A stretch of 35,828 nucleotides of DNA, taken from positions 1-35,828 of the forward strand of contig JACPCU010000004.1 of the NCBI GenBank assembly GCA_016184315.1, given 5' to 3'. The position numbers were made by a program, and so were the translations under genes. Within the stretch, counting starts at the first letter, position 1, and each line of letters opens with the position of its first letter. The stretch comes from Nitrososphaerota archaeon. Lineage in GTDB: Archaea; Thermoproteota; Nitrososphaeria; Nitrososphaerales; JACQRY01. The notes beneath the pieces were generated by a model, which saw nothing but the letters and a program-made list of their open reading frames with translations, made no database searches and was not told the origin of the DNA. This document shows positions 9,509 to 17,415 of this stretch, in pieces.

Positions 9509-10636
9509 CTAGTCCCTCAGCATGAATCTGTCGAGCTGTTTCTTAGCTGCTTCTCTCTTCCTTTGATGCTCAGCCAAGAACCGCTTCACTTTTCCAGCTA
9601 GGTTGGCCTTGCAGTCTCCGCATAGGAGGGTCCCATTTCTGCAATCTTGGTAGATGTTGGCTAACTCCTTCTCATCCTCTTCGAATAGAAAGTGGTAGTA
9701 ATGGTAAACGGGACATATCTCTGGTTGTCCTCCGAGCTTCCTCTGCTCCTCTACCGTAGCCCTGCCCCCTGTGAATGCGCTCATGATCTTCTGTTCAGCT
9801 ACGTGCGGCGGGTCAACTGTGAAGATTGCACTCTTGGGGTCACTGGCACTCATCTTTCCACCACGAGCGAGGCCAGGCATGAACTTGGAGTGTATCTGCG
9901 CAGGCTTGTAGAAACCCATCTTAGGTGCGACGAACCTTGCTATGCCTCTCCAATAAGGGTCCTGATCTATCGCGGCAGGTATGAGACATGGCATATTCTT
10001 GGATTTCAGGACTGAGGGAAGGAAGCATGGGACTGCTTGTATACAAGGGAAGAAGACCATGCCTACGTTGGTGCTGTCCTCGAAGCCGAAGACCGCTTTA
10101 GCGGTAGAATAAGTGACGTGTTTAGCCACTTCTACAGCTATCTTGTAGATGGTTTTCCCATACTCTATGTCTGAGAAGACGAATGTTTTGCCCGGCTCGA
10201 AGCCGCACGCTATTACATCCAGAGCATTTTCGTACGTGTATCCCATGGATTCTTTAATGCTCATCTTCTCGTCGTGAAGGAACTTCTCGTCATCAGTCAT
10301 CTGGAAGTAGAGCTCTGCGCCGAACTTCTCCTGAAGATGCCTAGTGAAGATCCATGGCACAAGATGTCCTATGTGGGTGTGCCCAGAGGGGCCTCTGCCG
10401 GTGTAGAGGAAGAATCTTTCGCTAGCCTCATATCTGTCAATTACCCAGTCTAGGTCTCGGTGGCTGAAGAAGATCTTCCTTCTCAGGAAGAGATGCAGAT
10501 CCCCGGTGTGCTTCGCGATGCGTTGCAGGAGTTCTTCTGTTAAGGGTTGGGTACCGAATTCTCTGACCAGCTTATCGTAATCTACTTCTCCCTTGACCTC
10601 CCACGGTGTGACTGTGAAGCCTTGGTTGTTCGACAA
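9509..10636 (-). CDS. trpS: Tryptophanyl-tRNA synthetase (archaeal/eukaryotic type)
   Basis: Class I synthetase that charges tRNA-Trp. The signature HIGH-like motif is GPSGHTHIGHLVPW at about residues 83-96, and the KMSKS counterpart is GGKMSASDPKSAIF. The sequence FPCIQAVPCFLPS, with the IPAAIDQDPYWR segment, is typical of the eukaryotic/archaeal TrpRS branch. At 375 residues the length is normal. The start is TTG, preceded by a G-rich Shine-Dalgarno run. It lies between coaD and pheS on the minus strand, in a likely translation-related operon. Confidence 0.95.
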   Translation of the reverse strand: MSNNQGFTVTPWEVKGEVDYDKLVREFGTQPLTEELLQRIAKHTGDLHLFLRRKIFFSHRDLDWVIDRYEASERFFLYTGRGPSGHTHIGHLVPWIFTRHLQEKFGAELYFQMTDDEKFLHDEKMSIKESMGYTYENALDVIACGFEPGKTFVFSDIEYGKTIYKIAVEVAKHVTYSTAKAVFGFEDSTNVGMVFFPCIQAVPCFLPSVLKSKNMPCLIPAAIDQDPYWRGIARFVAPKMGFYKPAQIHSKFMPGLARGGKMSASDPKSAIFTVDPPHVAEQKIMSAFTGGRATVEEQRKLGGQPEICPVYHYYHFLFEEDEKELANIYQDCRNGTLLCGDCKANLAGKVKRFLAEHQRKREAAKKQLDRFMLRD

Positions 10637-10758
10637 AACTTAGCCCCCCTTACAGACACGTGTTAATAACAGCAAGCCCGCCCATTACCGGAATACTTGG
10701 ATCAGATTCAACTGGGGAATCCTTTTCAGGCCATATAAGGTTCGCGTGCATAGCGAGT

Positions 10759-11229
10759 CTACTTCTCCAAGAGGCGTCCTTCAGAATCGATCTCTCCATG
10801 CCTTATCCTAGTGGATGAGACCGGTTTGTCGTCTTGGGCCAGAACCCTGTCTATGACAATGGTTTCAACAGGCTTCAATCCTTTTTCAATGCGTAGACGA
10901 TTCGCCAGCCCTACCCTGCTCAGAGTTTCATCGCTTACAACTATCGCCTCCACTTCCTCAGTGAAGAACAGGGGGCCGAAAAAGTCGTTCAGAGGCTGGA
11001 TCATGTACTCTCGGTTCGGGAATGCATCTTCAATAAAGCTCTTCAGCTCGCTGACTCTCTCTTCAAAACTCTTGCTGGGTGCCTTCCCCAATTCCGTGAC
11101 GAACCGGTCAGTGGTGACGCCGATCAGAACTCTTTCTCCGACTTCGAAGGATTTGCGGAGGAGGGCTCTGTGACCACTGTGTACGCCGTCAAAAGTGCCT
11201 CCGACTGCAACCGACCGGAAGCCAGCCAT
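10759..11229 (-). CDS. coaD: Phosphopantetheine adenylyltransferase (archaeal CoaD type)
   Basis: A nucleotidyltransferase that adenylates 4'-phosphopantetheine to dephospho-CoA, the penultimate step of CoA synthesis. The 156-residue protein opens with the family fold signature VAVGGTFDGVHSGHRALL, in which HSGH is the HxGH catalytic motif, and later has the second nucleotide-binding motif SSTRIRHGEID. The archaeal branch lacks close similarity to bacterial CoaD; the gene is often labelled with the eukaryotic-like PPAT family. It is the first gene of the minus-strand run and is divergent from map, sharing a 90-base promoter region. Confidence 0.92.
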   Translation of the reverse strand: MAGFRSVAVGGTFDGVHSGHRALLRKSFEVGERVLIGVTTDRFVTELGKAPSKSFEERVSELKSFIEDAFPNREYMIQPLNDFFGPLFFTEEVEAIVVSDETLSRVGLANRLRIEKGLKPVETIVIDRVLAQDDKPVSSTRIRHGEIDSEGRLLEK

Positions 11230-11319
11230 CTCTGGCTGTTCTCTGAGTGAGAGGGTTAATTAAGTTTGGAAGAGGAGCCTGCAAAACCTATTAACTGTAC
11301 TAGTCGGACTACAATAGAC
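11230..11319. promoter_or_regulatory. Divergent promoter region between coaD and map
   Basis: This short gap separates two divergent housekeeping genes. TTAATTAA (11253-11260) is a self-complementary AT-rich block that could serve as a TATA box for map; its position favours the ATG at 11320 over the TTG at 11266. No clear TATA box for coaD stands out. Confidence 0.35.
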
Positions 11320-12210
11320 ATGTCTGTTCCACAAGAATACTTCGAAGCCGGGAGGATCGCTAGTGAAGTCCGTAACAACATAAGGAAAACTGTTAGACCT
11401 GGGATGAGCATATTGGAGATCTGCAACACCGTTGAGAACGCTGTGAGGAGTAGAGGTGGCAAACCAGCTTTTCCCTGTAATGTTTCTAGAAACAGTGTTG
11501 CCGCTCATTACACTGCTGACATAGCGGATCAAAGTGTCCTTCACGATGGCGATGTGGTGAAGATCGATATGGGTGTGCACATCAGCGGATACTTGGTTGA
11601 CACTGCTGTAACAGTATGCTTCAACTCTGCCTACGATGACTTAACTCAGGCTACAGAGACAGCTTTGACTGAGGGCATCAAGCTGGTGAAGGAGGGTGCT
11701 CGCGCAGGGGAGATTGGGCGAGTCATCGAGTCTGTCGCTGAGCGGTGGGGCTTTAGGCCCATCTCCAATCTTTGCGGTCATTCTATTGAACCATACAGGG
11801 TTCATGCTGGTCTGTCAATTCCCAACGCATGGATGCCGGGAACAAGGGATCTTAAGGCTGGCTCAGTGTATGCCATCGAGCCGTTTCTCACTAGCCGGGA
11901 GAGCTTCGGTGAGGTGGATGAAGGTAAGGCTAGGAACATCTACAGCCTGCTGGCTAGGAAGTCCTCTGGTGACAAGGCTGCTGACCTGTTCGCGGAGAAG
12001 ATTTGGAACGAGTATCGCACGTTGCCCTTCGCTCCGAGATACTGGTCAAATGAGTATAGCAAAGCTGAGCTTCAGATTATCTTGAATAAGCTTCTAGCTA
12101 AGAAGATCGTGAGGGTTTACCCTGAGTTGGTTGAGCCTGCGGGTAAGATTGTGGCTCAGTTTGAGCATTCTATTGCTTTGACTGAGGAGGGGCCTTTTGT
12201 TCTGACTTAG
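11320..12210 (+). CDS. map: Methionine aminopeptidase, type II
   Basis: It removes the initiator methionine from nascent proteins. Metal and catalytic residues of the pita-bread fold can be followed: the histidine in AAHY, the aspartates in DMGVHISGYLVDTAV, the histidine in LCGHSIEPYRVH, the glutamate in YAIEPFLT, and the last glutamate in FEHSIALTEEG. An insertion of about 60 residues before the final glutamate (RKSSGDKAADLFAEKIWNEY) marks type II. Two starts are possible; ATG at 11320 gives MSVPQEYFEAGRIA, matching where archaeal homologues begin, while the TTG at 11266 would add 18 residues. The 3' end overlaps the convergent small CxxC gene by about 40 bases. Confidence 0.94.
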   Translation: MSVPQEYFEAGRIASEVRNNIRKTVRPGMSILEICNTVENAVRSRGGKPAFPCNVSRNSVAAHYTADIADQSVLHDGDVVKIDMGVHISGYLVDTAVTVCFNSAYDDLTQATETALTEGIKLVKEGARAGEIGRVIESVAERWGFRPISNLCGHSIEPYRVHAGLSIPNAWMPGTRDLKAGSVYAIEPFLTSRESFGEVDEGKARNIYSLLARKSSGDKAADLFAEKIWNEYRTLPFAPRYWSNEYSKAELQIILNKLLAKKIVRVYPELVEPAGKIVAQFEHSIALTEEGPFVLT

Positions 12211-12421
12211 CCTGCTGCTGTTTTCCTTGGGGTTCTTCTCCGAATACCATGGTGATCATTTTCTTGCCGTGGCACTTCTGGCATTCGCCTGCTTCCTTGT
12301 AGACGTAGTCGCCCTGCTGGAATGGTCGTTTCACTTTGTCATGGCAGTTCTGGCATTCCTCTATCGTGTAGACCTGCATCTTCTGCTTCTTTTCGCCGAA
12401 GGATGGAAACATCATGGCCAT
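12170..12421 (-). CDS. Small CxxC-pair (zinc-ribbon-like) protein
   Basis: An 83-residue protein with two CxxCH motifs, ECQNCHDK and ECQKCHGKK, about 25 residues apart, then a low-complexity glutamine/lysine-rich tail. The spacing suggests a single zinc-ribbon or rubredoxin-like knuckle; the CxxCH form also resembles haem-c sites, but there is no signal peptide. Its ATG directly follows the stop of the DUF1512 gene (TAGATG), so the two are an operon. It converges on map and overlaps its 3' end. The specific function is unknown. Confidence 0.6.
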   Translation of the reverse strand: MAMMFPSFGEKKQKMQVYTIEECQNCHDKVKRPFQQGDYVYKEAGECQKCHGKKMITMVFGEEPQGKQQQAKSEQKAPPQSKQ

Positions 12422-13531
12422 CTATTGAGCTACCCCCAAGGTGTTGCCTACTCCCACTACAAGAACCTTGTCTCCTTCGTGAGTCCTGTCTTCGATGGCT
12501 CTCTGCACTATGGCAACAGCTTTGTCTCCTGATTCGGCTATCTCCTTCTTCATGACTGAGATTGCTTCGTTAAGGGACTGTTTGACTACTATTGCGTATA
12601 GGGGTATCTGATGTTTGGTGGCTACTTCCTCTATTCTGAAGCGCTCTACACCTACGCCCCCTATGGCTGCACCTATGCCCTCGGCGATTTCGCCTGTCTT
12701 CTCGCCTTCAAGCTTGAGGGCTGCGTCTATCATGATGATGGCGTTCGGCTTCACTCCCATGTCTTCGACTAGTGCTCCCACTGCTTTCCCTAGGTGACCT
12801 ACGGTGCCTATGGGGCCTTCCGCCTTTATGACGTAAACCGTTCTACTCATGTAAGTTGTCTCCGCTAGCACTGTTTCTTTCGCGATTGTTTTGGTGGGAA
12901 TGTTTAGCATAATTCTTCCAGCTACCATGGGTCCTATTCCGTCCCCTATGGGTTGAGAAAGTTTCAAAGCATCCACCGCCCCTATCAAAGCGTCCGCCTC
13001 CTGCAGAATACTGGGCATAATCATCTGTAGTTGCATAAGCACGTAGAGGCTTGCAGTCTTCTTTCCTATGAGGTAGTAATGTCGTACAACTTTGTAGAGC
13101 ATGTTTAGAGTGGTGGCTACCTCCACCATGTTCTCCACCGCCTTAGACTGTATGCTGCTGGCTGCGGGCGCCAAGGCTTTGACTTCGGTGGCTATGCGTT
13201 CTTCTTGGAGGCTTACCACGTGCTCTATTTTGTTGACGATTCCCCTAGGGTCTAAGCTGTTGGGCATGATGGTGAAGTATTCTAGGAACTGGTTGATTCT
13301 GTCGCCTGGGTCTGACGCTGGCTTGCATTCTTTCACAACGTAGTCTACCAGTTCTTTCTTAGAGCGGTTCCGGAGAGATTCTAGTTTCCCCAGTGAGCGG
13401 GAGACTGAGTTGAGAATCACCCAGGTCTGCAGTCTCTGTCCGTAGAGGAAGAATAATACGAACGGCAAGTATAGCACAAAGTTGAGCACTGAGTTGAAGA
13501 AGGGGTCTCCTGCGCTTGCTTGTAGTAACAC
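12422..13531 (-). CDS. DUF1512 family membrane-anchored protein
   Basis: A 369-residue protein that I assign to the archaeal DUF1512 family by its overall form: an N-terminal membrane helix (FNSVLNFVLYLPFVLFFLYG, about 12-31), a helical middle (LEYFTIMPNSLDPRGIVNKIEHVV) and a conserved C-terminal alpha/beta part rich in glycines (SQPIGDGIGPMVAGRIM, EGIGAAIGGVGVERFRIEE, VLVVGVGNTLGVAQ). No catalytic role has been established for the family that I know of. The start is GTG. The gene lies directly downstream of the 5S rRNA gene and upstream of the small CxxC gene. Confidence 0.75.
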   Translation of the reverse strand: MLLQASAGDPFFNSVLNFVLYLPFVLFFLYGQRLQTWVILNSVSRSLGKLESLRNRSKKELVDYVVKECKPASDPGDRINQFLEYFTIMPNSLDPRGIVNKIEHVVSLQEERIATEVKALAPAASSIQSKAVENMVEVATTLNMLYKVVRHYYLIGKKTASLYVLMQLQMIMPSILQEADALIGAVDALKLSQPIGDGIGPMVAGRIMLNIPTKTIAKETVLAETTYMSRTVYVIKAEGPIGTVGHLGKAVGALVEDMGVKPNAIIMIDAALKLEGEKTGEIAEGIGAAIGGVGVERFRIEEVATKHQIPLYAIVVKQSLNEAISVMKKEIAESGDKAVAIVQRAIEDRTHEGDKVLVVGVGNTLGVAQ

Positions 13532-13592
13532 TGTGTCTGCTTCCTATCCAGTTTTTACTGGGTTTGCGGGGGTTTTTAGGTATTTCGTTATG

Positions 13593-13712
13593 GGTACCGG
13601 CACCACCGCTTCACGAAGCCTCTCGGACCTCACTAACACGGTGGCGACAGCGGGTTTAACTTCCGGGTTCGGGATGAGACCGGGTGGGACCCCGCCGCTA
13701 TGGCCGGCTACT
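13593..13712 (-). rRNA. rrf: 5S ribosomal RNA
   Basis: Read on the minus strand this segment has the hallmark 5S core: GGCCATAGCGGCGGGG, CACCCGGTCTCATCCCGAAC and CCCGGAAGTTAAACCCGC, then the GAGGTCCGAGAGGC region. Helix I closes as GCCGGC (13703-13708) with GCCGGT (13596-13601). Ends are uncertain by a few bases. It stands alone between protein genes, with no 16S or 23S nearby, as is common for archaeal 5S genes outside the main rRNA operon. A 69-codon open frame across it is spurious. Confidence 0.93.
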
Positions 13713-13742
13713 ACAGCTCCTCTCAACGCTAATAGATTAATC

Positions 13743-14969
13743 TTATGCTCCAAAGCTCTTTGATTCTTCTTTCTTCCTGTGGGTTTCCTGAGCGAAGAAT
13801 TTGACTAGAAGTGATGCTGCTGCTAACACCAAGGCCAAAGCGACGAACGAGTAGTTGTAGCCGTAGATGTCGGCTATGACTGCTGCGATTAGGGGGCCTG
13901 CGATGACTCCTGCGTAGGTTGAGGCGTTGTAGAAGCCTAGGTATTGGCCGCGTTTGCCCGGCGGAGCAATATCTATGGCTAGGGTTTGAGAAGAGACTTG
14001 GGCCAGCCCTAGAGCTAGACCGAAGGGTATGCCTACTGCTACCACTTGGCTGAAGTTCATAGCTATGGGGACAGAGGCTAGGGAGACGGCTGCGACGGCG
14101 AAGCTGGGTACGAGGGCCTTCTTCCTTCCATACCTGTCTAAGATTAATCCTCCTGGTAGGGCTATGATGAAGAGGGTTATCGTTATCACGCTCAGGGCGA
14201 CTCCTATCTCAGCTGTTGATAGGCCGATCTGAGTCTTGGCGTACAGTGGGAACAGGGTGATGAGCATGCCTTGTCTGAGGGCGAAGACGCTGAAGCCTGT
14301 GTAGCCTGAGACCAGAGGGGCTTTCGACTTAACGAGGTCTCTCATGCTTCCTTGCTGTGCGGTGGGTTCTTTGCCGGATGCTGTTTGGAGTTTTCTTTTG
14401 CCTGTTTCCTCTAGGAATAACATGAATATGATCAGCATCGGGATCTTCAGTGCAGCGTCGAAGAAGAAGGCTGAGCGTATAGTGAATAGTGAGGCGATGA
14501 TGGCTCCTAGGGCTGGGCCTATGCCCTCCCCTAAGCCGCTTAAGATGTTCCTTAATCCAACTCCTTTGCCGCGGTTTGACGCGTCAGTGATGTCAGCGAT
14601 TATTACGTGTCCTGCGGTGCTCCATAGGGCTAGGCCTATTCCGCTGGTGAATCTGAAGGCTAAGAATTCTAGGTATGATTGTGACAGTCCCACTAGGAAG
14701 CTTGAGATACCGTAGATTGCGACTCCCAGCATTATGATCGGTTTCCTTCCATACTTGTCGATTAGGCCTCCGACGAAGAAGCTGGAAAACATTCTTGCTA
14801 CTCCCGAGAAAGACTGTGCGAATGCCACGAGGGTTACTGACACACCTAATGCCAATGGTAGAAGGGGGATGGCCGGCTGGATGGCTCCGAAGCCGAGGGC
14901 CCAAAGGAAGAAAGTCGAATAAAAGGACAGGTGGCGACGAGGATATGGCAAGGGCTTGGATTCGGGCAC
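13743..14969 (-). CDS. MFS transporter
   Basis: A 408-residue major facilitator with about 12 membrane segments. The loop 2-3 MFS signature GGLIDKYGRKPIIMLG and its repeat in the second half, GGLILDRYGRKKALVPS, are both visible; the central cytoplasmic loop is around EETGKRKLQTASGKEPTAQQ. These signatures are typical of drug/metabolite:H+ antiporters, but the substrate is not readable. The start is GTG, just downstream of a TTTTAAA box. Its 3' end lies about 30 bases upstream of the 5S gene. The protein is different from the MFS protein at 3496-4701, which lacks such clean signatures. Confidence 0.87.
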   Translation of the reverse strand: MPESKPLPYPRRHLSFYSTFFLWALGFGAIQPAIPLLPLALGVSVTLVAFAQSFSGVARMFSSFFVGGLIDKYGRKPIIMLGVAIYGISSFLVGLSQSYLEFLAFRFTSGIGLALWSTAGHVIIADITDASNRGKGVGLRNILSGLGEGIGPALGAIIASLFTIRSAFFFDAALKIPMLIIFMLFLEETGKRKLQTASGKEPTAQQGSMRDLVKSKAPLVSGYTGFSVFALRQGMLITLFPLYAKTQIGLSTAEIGVALSVITITLFIIALPGGLILDRYGRKKALVPSFAVAAVSLASVPIAMNFSQVVAVGIPFGLALGLAQVSSQTLAIDIAPPGKRGQYLGFYNASTYAGVIAGPLIAAVIADIYGYNYSFVALALVLAAASLLVKFFAQETHRKKEESKSFGA

Positions 14970-14993
14970 CTATGCTTGGGCTTTAAAACGCTT

Positions 14994-15428
14994 TCAACGC
15001 AGCTGCTTCACCAACAAATAAGCGTCTCTGCCATCCTCATAGTATTCGCGGCAAGTCTTCTTCTTGGTGAATCCCCTCTTAAGATAGAGTTGTATTGCGG
15101 CAAGGTTGTCCACTGCGACCTGCAAGTAGACTCGTTTCACCTTCTTAGCCAGCTGTTTCAAGGAATATTCAAGCAGCATCGCGCCGTATCCCCTGTGTCT
15201 TGCAGAAGGATGCACTGATATGGAGTATAGGACGCCGTCCCCGTCGTCGTCAACCCCAAAAAGGGTGTAACCTACGATCTTATCTTCTTCGCATGCTACG
15301 GCGAAGCCTTCCGGGTGTCTATTCCAGAGATGGTTGAAGACCTCTTCACCGTACGGATGGGTAAACGATGCGCGCTCGATGGCTAAGATTTCAGACAGGT
15401 CTTGCTCCTTGAATGGTCTAATGAACAT
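14994..15428 (-). CDS. rimI: GNAT N-acetyltransferase, RimI-like
   Basis: A 144-residue acetyl-CoA-dependent N-acetyltransferase. The acetyl-CoA-binding motif A is VHPSARHRGYGAMLLEYSL (Q/RxxGxG/A as HRGYGA), preceded by the strand LYSISV and followed by the motif B region VDNLAAIQLYLKRGFTKKKT. The length and the end (YYEDGRDAYLLVKQL) match RimI/ArdA-type archaeal enzymes that acetylate protein N-termini, including the Alba-type substrates studied in Sulfolobus. The exact target here is inference. The gene precedes the MFS gene on the same strand with a 24-base gap. Confidence 0.85.
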   Translation of the reverse strand: MFIRPFKEQDLSEILAIERASFTHPYGEEVFNHLWNRHPEGFAVACEEDKIVGYTLFGVDDDGDGVLYSISVHPSARHRGYGAMLLEYSLKQLAKKVKRVYLQVAVDNLAAIQLYLKRGFTKKKTCREYYEDGRDAYLLVKQLR

Positions 15429-15848
15429 TTAGCTCCGCCAGATCACTTAATTGATGTGATTCTTTCCTTAGAGGGCTGAGTTCTCTGAGTCACAGCTGCT
15501 CTAATTGATTTTTGACACAGTTTTCCGGAGATAAAGATCAGCCACATGGCAGACTGGCCTATGAAGGAGACTGCTCTGAAACTCTGAACCAACTCTATGG
15601 GTATGCTTACGGGATCAGGGTTTCCGGGCATAAACAGATAGGACGAAAAAGAATATTGATAACATTATGGGTGGCTGATAAGCCTGAAAGAGGCGGCTGA
15701 CCTTCTCCTTAGTCTAAGGTAGATGAAGAACTCGACTAAGACAACTGCAACCGACAATATCTGAAACCACATGTAGAGTGATTGACGAAAGAAGATTGTT
15801 TCAGATTGCTCTTATGCTTTTACTATGCAATGATAGCTGTGGGATGTT
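15429..15848. other. Intergenic region, no gene seen
   Basis: About 420 bases between the GNAT gene and the end of the split DUF835 gene. Short open frames on both strands (near 15443-15631 and 15512-15700) have no recognisable features and look random. No RNA gene, promoter or repeat stood out. Confidence 0.4.
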
Positions 15849-16370
15849 CTAAATCTGTCTGACGACTGTGAGCCGTTCATTTTCTTGTCGGAGGTGTACT
15901 GCGAAAAGGGATTTTATGCTGGAAACCAGCCTGCTGTCGCAGGCACCTGAGTTTAGCAGGAAAAGAGCTGTTATTTTCGGGCTGGAGAATATTTCTAATA
16001 CATGCACGAGGAAATTATATGTCTTCTCGTTTCCGAAGGTCATCGTCAAGTCTGACAGAGTGTCGAAGATAACTGCTGTTTCCAGCTCGGTTCTTGCTCG
16101 AATAGTTTTGCTGATAGCGTCCAGAATGATCGAGTCATCACCATAGGGGAGCAGTATCTCGTTTTCACTACTGCCTTCTCTCGGATAAGATGTTGCAGGA
16201 GATAAGGCGAGGAACCTGATTCCATTATTCTTGGATAACAATTGGTGAAGAGGGCTGTTGCTACGTGTCACCACTAGAACAACTCCTCTACTTGACTCTA
16301 AGGCAAAGTCCCTTACGCTATCCAGGTACGGGTCAGATGGGTCGAACTCTAGAAGTATCTTCTTGCCCAA
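15849..16370 (-). CDS. DUF835 soluble half (fragment of the interrupted gene)
   Basis: The 173-residue open frame starts at an ATG within the family segment GKKILLEFDPSDPYLDSVRDF and runs to the natural end (LRQENERLTVVRQI). It matches the C-terminal DUF835 domain of the intact paralogue (GKKILLEYEPSS; VVVTRPGSPVH against VVVTRSNSPLH; VVDSLSDLL against IFDTLSDLT; GLFLLNPGAHDSQVV against ALFLLNSGACDSRLV). In-frame coding sequence extends upstream of the ATG to 16481, showing it was once part of a longer protein. DUF835 has a degenerate RecA/MEDS-like look; no Walker A motif is seen. Confidence 0.6.
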   Translation of the reverse strand: MGKKILLEFDPSDPYLDSVRDFALESSRGVVLVVTRSNSPLHQLLSKNNGIRFLALSPATSYPREGSSENEILLPYGDDSIILDAISKTIRARTELETAVIFDTLSDLTMTFGNEKTYNFLVHVLEIFSSPKITALFLLNSGACDSRLVSSIKSLFAVHLRQENERLTVVRQI

Positions 16371-16481
16371 GATGTTCGATTGACCTACTCGTAGACGCTG
16401 GCTGAACGGGTTAGCGTTGGGTGACGGTGTTTTTGTTACGTCATCTGTTTCAAAGAAGGTTTCAAGGATGGTAGTATCACT

Positions 16482-16602
16482 AGACCTTAGGCGTAATTAG
16501 ACCTGCATGTAAAACTTGCAAGTCTTGGCGCCGTTGTCGAAGAGACCTACGTAGTTAATTATAGAATCAAGACCGATCGGGCGTTAATTACGCCTAAGGT
16601 CT
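16482..16602. mobile_element. 121-bp MITE-like element with 18-bp perfect terminal inverted repeats
   Basis: The left end reads AGACCTTAGGCGTAATTA from 16482; the right end is its exact reverse complement, ending at 16602. The next base differs, so the inverted repeat is 18 bp. ACT directly flanks both ends (16479-16481 and 16603-16605), a 3-bp target-site duplication. The 121-bp interior has no coding capacity, so it would need a transposase supplied in trans. The insertion sits inside a DUF835 gene, and its exact excision restores the frame. No second copy was noticed in this window. Confidence 0.87.
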
Positions 16603-17307
16603 ACTGTACAAGTAGGCTGTCGCTGCCCAAGGAATAGACGCCAATAGGGTTCCTAAGGCAGCAATCATGCCAGACGTAACAAGAAACACCTTAAAAAGGT
16701 AAAGCGAAGCTCCAAGGAAAAGCCATGAGACAGGTAATACTATTAATGCTTTGGATACAACTTTAGAGTGAACTTCTCTACTTCTCTTGATCATTAACCT
16801 CATCGGGTAAATTACTAAGAGTGCCAGGCCTCCGAGCCCTAGAGAGTACCACCTTTCGTGTATGACGAAGAAAGATGTCCCGAAAGAGTCTGTAATCACG
16901 CCAAAGGAAAAGGGCGTAAACAACCATGCTGCCAAGATGAGTGCAGCTATGTAGCCAGCAACGATGATGATAGGTAACGCAACAGTCCTATCTGATAACA
17001 ATATTTGCAGAATACTTTTTTTCGGGTAGATTGTGTAGGCCTTCCCAAGTAATATTCCTGTTAAGATTAGTGGTAAACTTGACAAAGCAGCGACTGAGAC
17101 TGCCAATGTCGTTAGGACATAGACCGTTTCAATTGTTTGAACAAAATCTCTAATGAATTCTAGGATCAGAGTTGTGGCTAATAGTGAGTGCCCTATGATC
17201 AACAGTGTTTGTACTGGTCTGAAATATGATCCTCTTTGCTTGGCCAATAACACAACTATGGCAATGATGAAAGGGATAGGTGAGGCGCTAATTAACGTGT
17301 GTACCAA
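16594..17307 (-). CDS. Membrane half of the interrupted DUF835 protein (fragment)
   Basis: A 237-residue open frame with about seven hydrophobic segments: ISASPIPFIIAIVVLLA, TLLIIGHSLLATTLILEF, VYVLTTLAVSVAALSSLPLIL, LPIIIVAGYIAALILAAWLF, LGLGGLALLVIYPMRLM, ALIVLPVSWLFLGASLYLF, and a last one before TAYLYSRP. The layout parallels the N-terminal 250 residues of the intact paralogue at 23755-25137 (KQRGSYFRPVQTLL against RQKGSYFKLVQPFL). The last two codons come from the inserted element. The start is TTG at 17307, with a TTAATATATTG box about 20 bases upstream. Confidence 0.6.
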   Translation of the reverse strand: MVHTLISASPIPFIIAIVVLLAKQRGSYFRPVQTLLIIGHSLLATTLILEFIRDFVQTIETVYVLTTLAVSVAALSSLPLILTGILLGKAYTIYPKKSILQILLSDRTVALPIIIVAGYIAALILAAWLFTPFSFGVITDSFGTSFFVIHERWYSLGLGGLALLVIYPMRLMIKRSREVHSKVVSKALIVLPVSWLFLGASLYLFKVFLVTSGMIAALGTLLASIPWAATAYLYSRP

Positions 17308-17415
17308 TAGTTGAAGCGCTATTTGCTTTCAATATATTAACATGCAGTCCATCGATACAATGTAGTGTTTAGCTCTTCACGGAGTGGGGAAGCGATGTTG
17401 CCATGCGATACCCGA

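Larger units (their letters stand above)
15849..17307 (-). pseudogene. DUF835 membrane protein gene interrupted by a small transposable element
   Basis: This locus is one gene in two pieces. The upstream piece (16594-17307) encodes the membrane half and ends TAYLYSRP; the downstream piece (15849-16370) encodes the DUF835 half. Between them lies a 121-bp element (16482-16602) flanked by ACT on both sides. Removing the element and one ACT copy joins the frames as AYLYS-DTTILETFFETDDV, which aligns without gaps to AYYFRKTDVLQSLFEETEI in the intact paralogue at 23755-25137. The insertion shifts the frame and adds a stop. Whether the halves are still made as separate proteins cannot be told; the original function, probably a membrane-bound sensor or regulator, is unknown. 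Confidence 0.88.

Noticed and set aside
13544-13753. A 69-codon open frame on the minus strand between the MFS gene and DUF1512
   Set aside because: It reads through the 5S rRNA gene; the protein-like look comes from the conserved RNA sequence.
15443-15700. Short open frames on both strands in the gap after the GNAT gene
   Set aside because: They overlap each other, lack ribosome-binding sequences and have no recognisable protein features.
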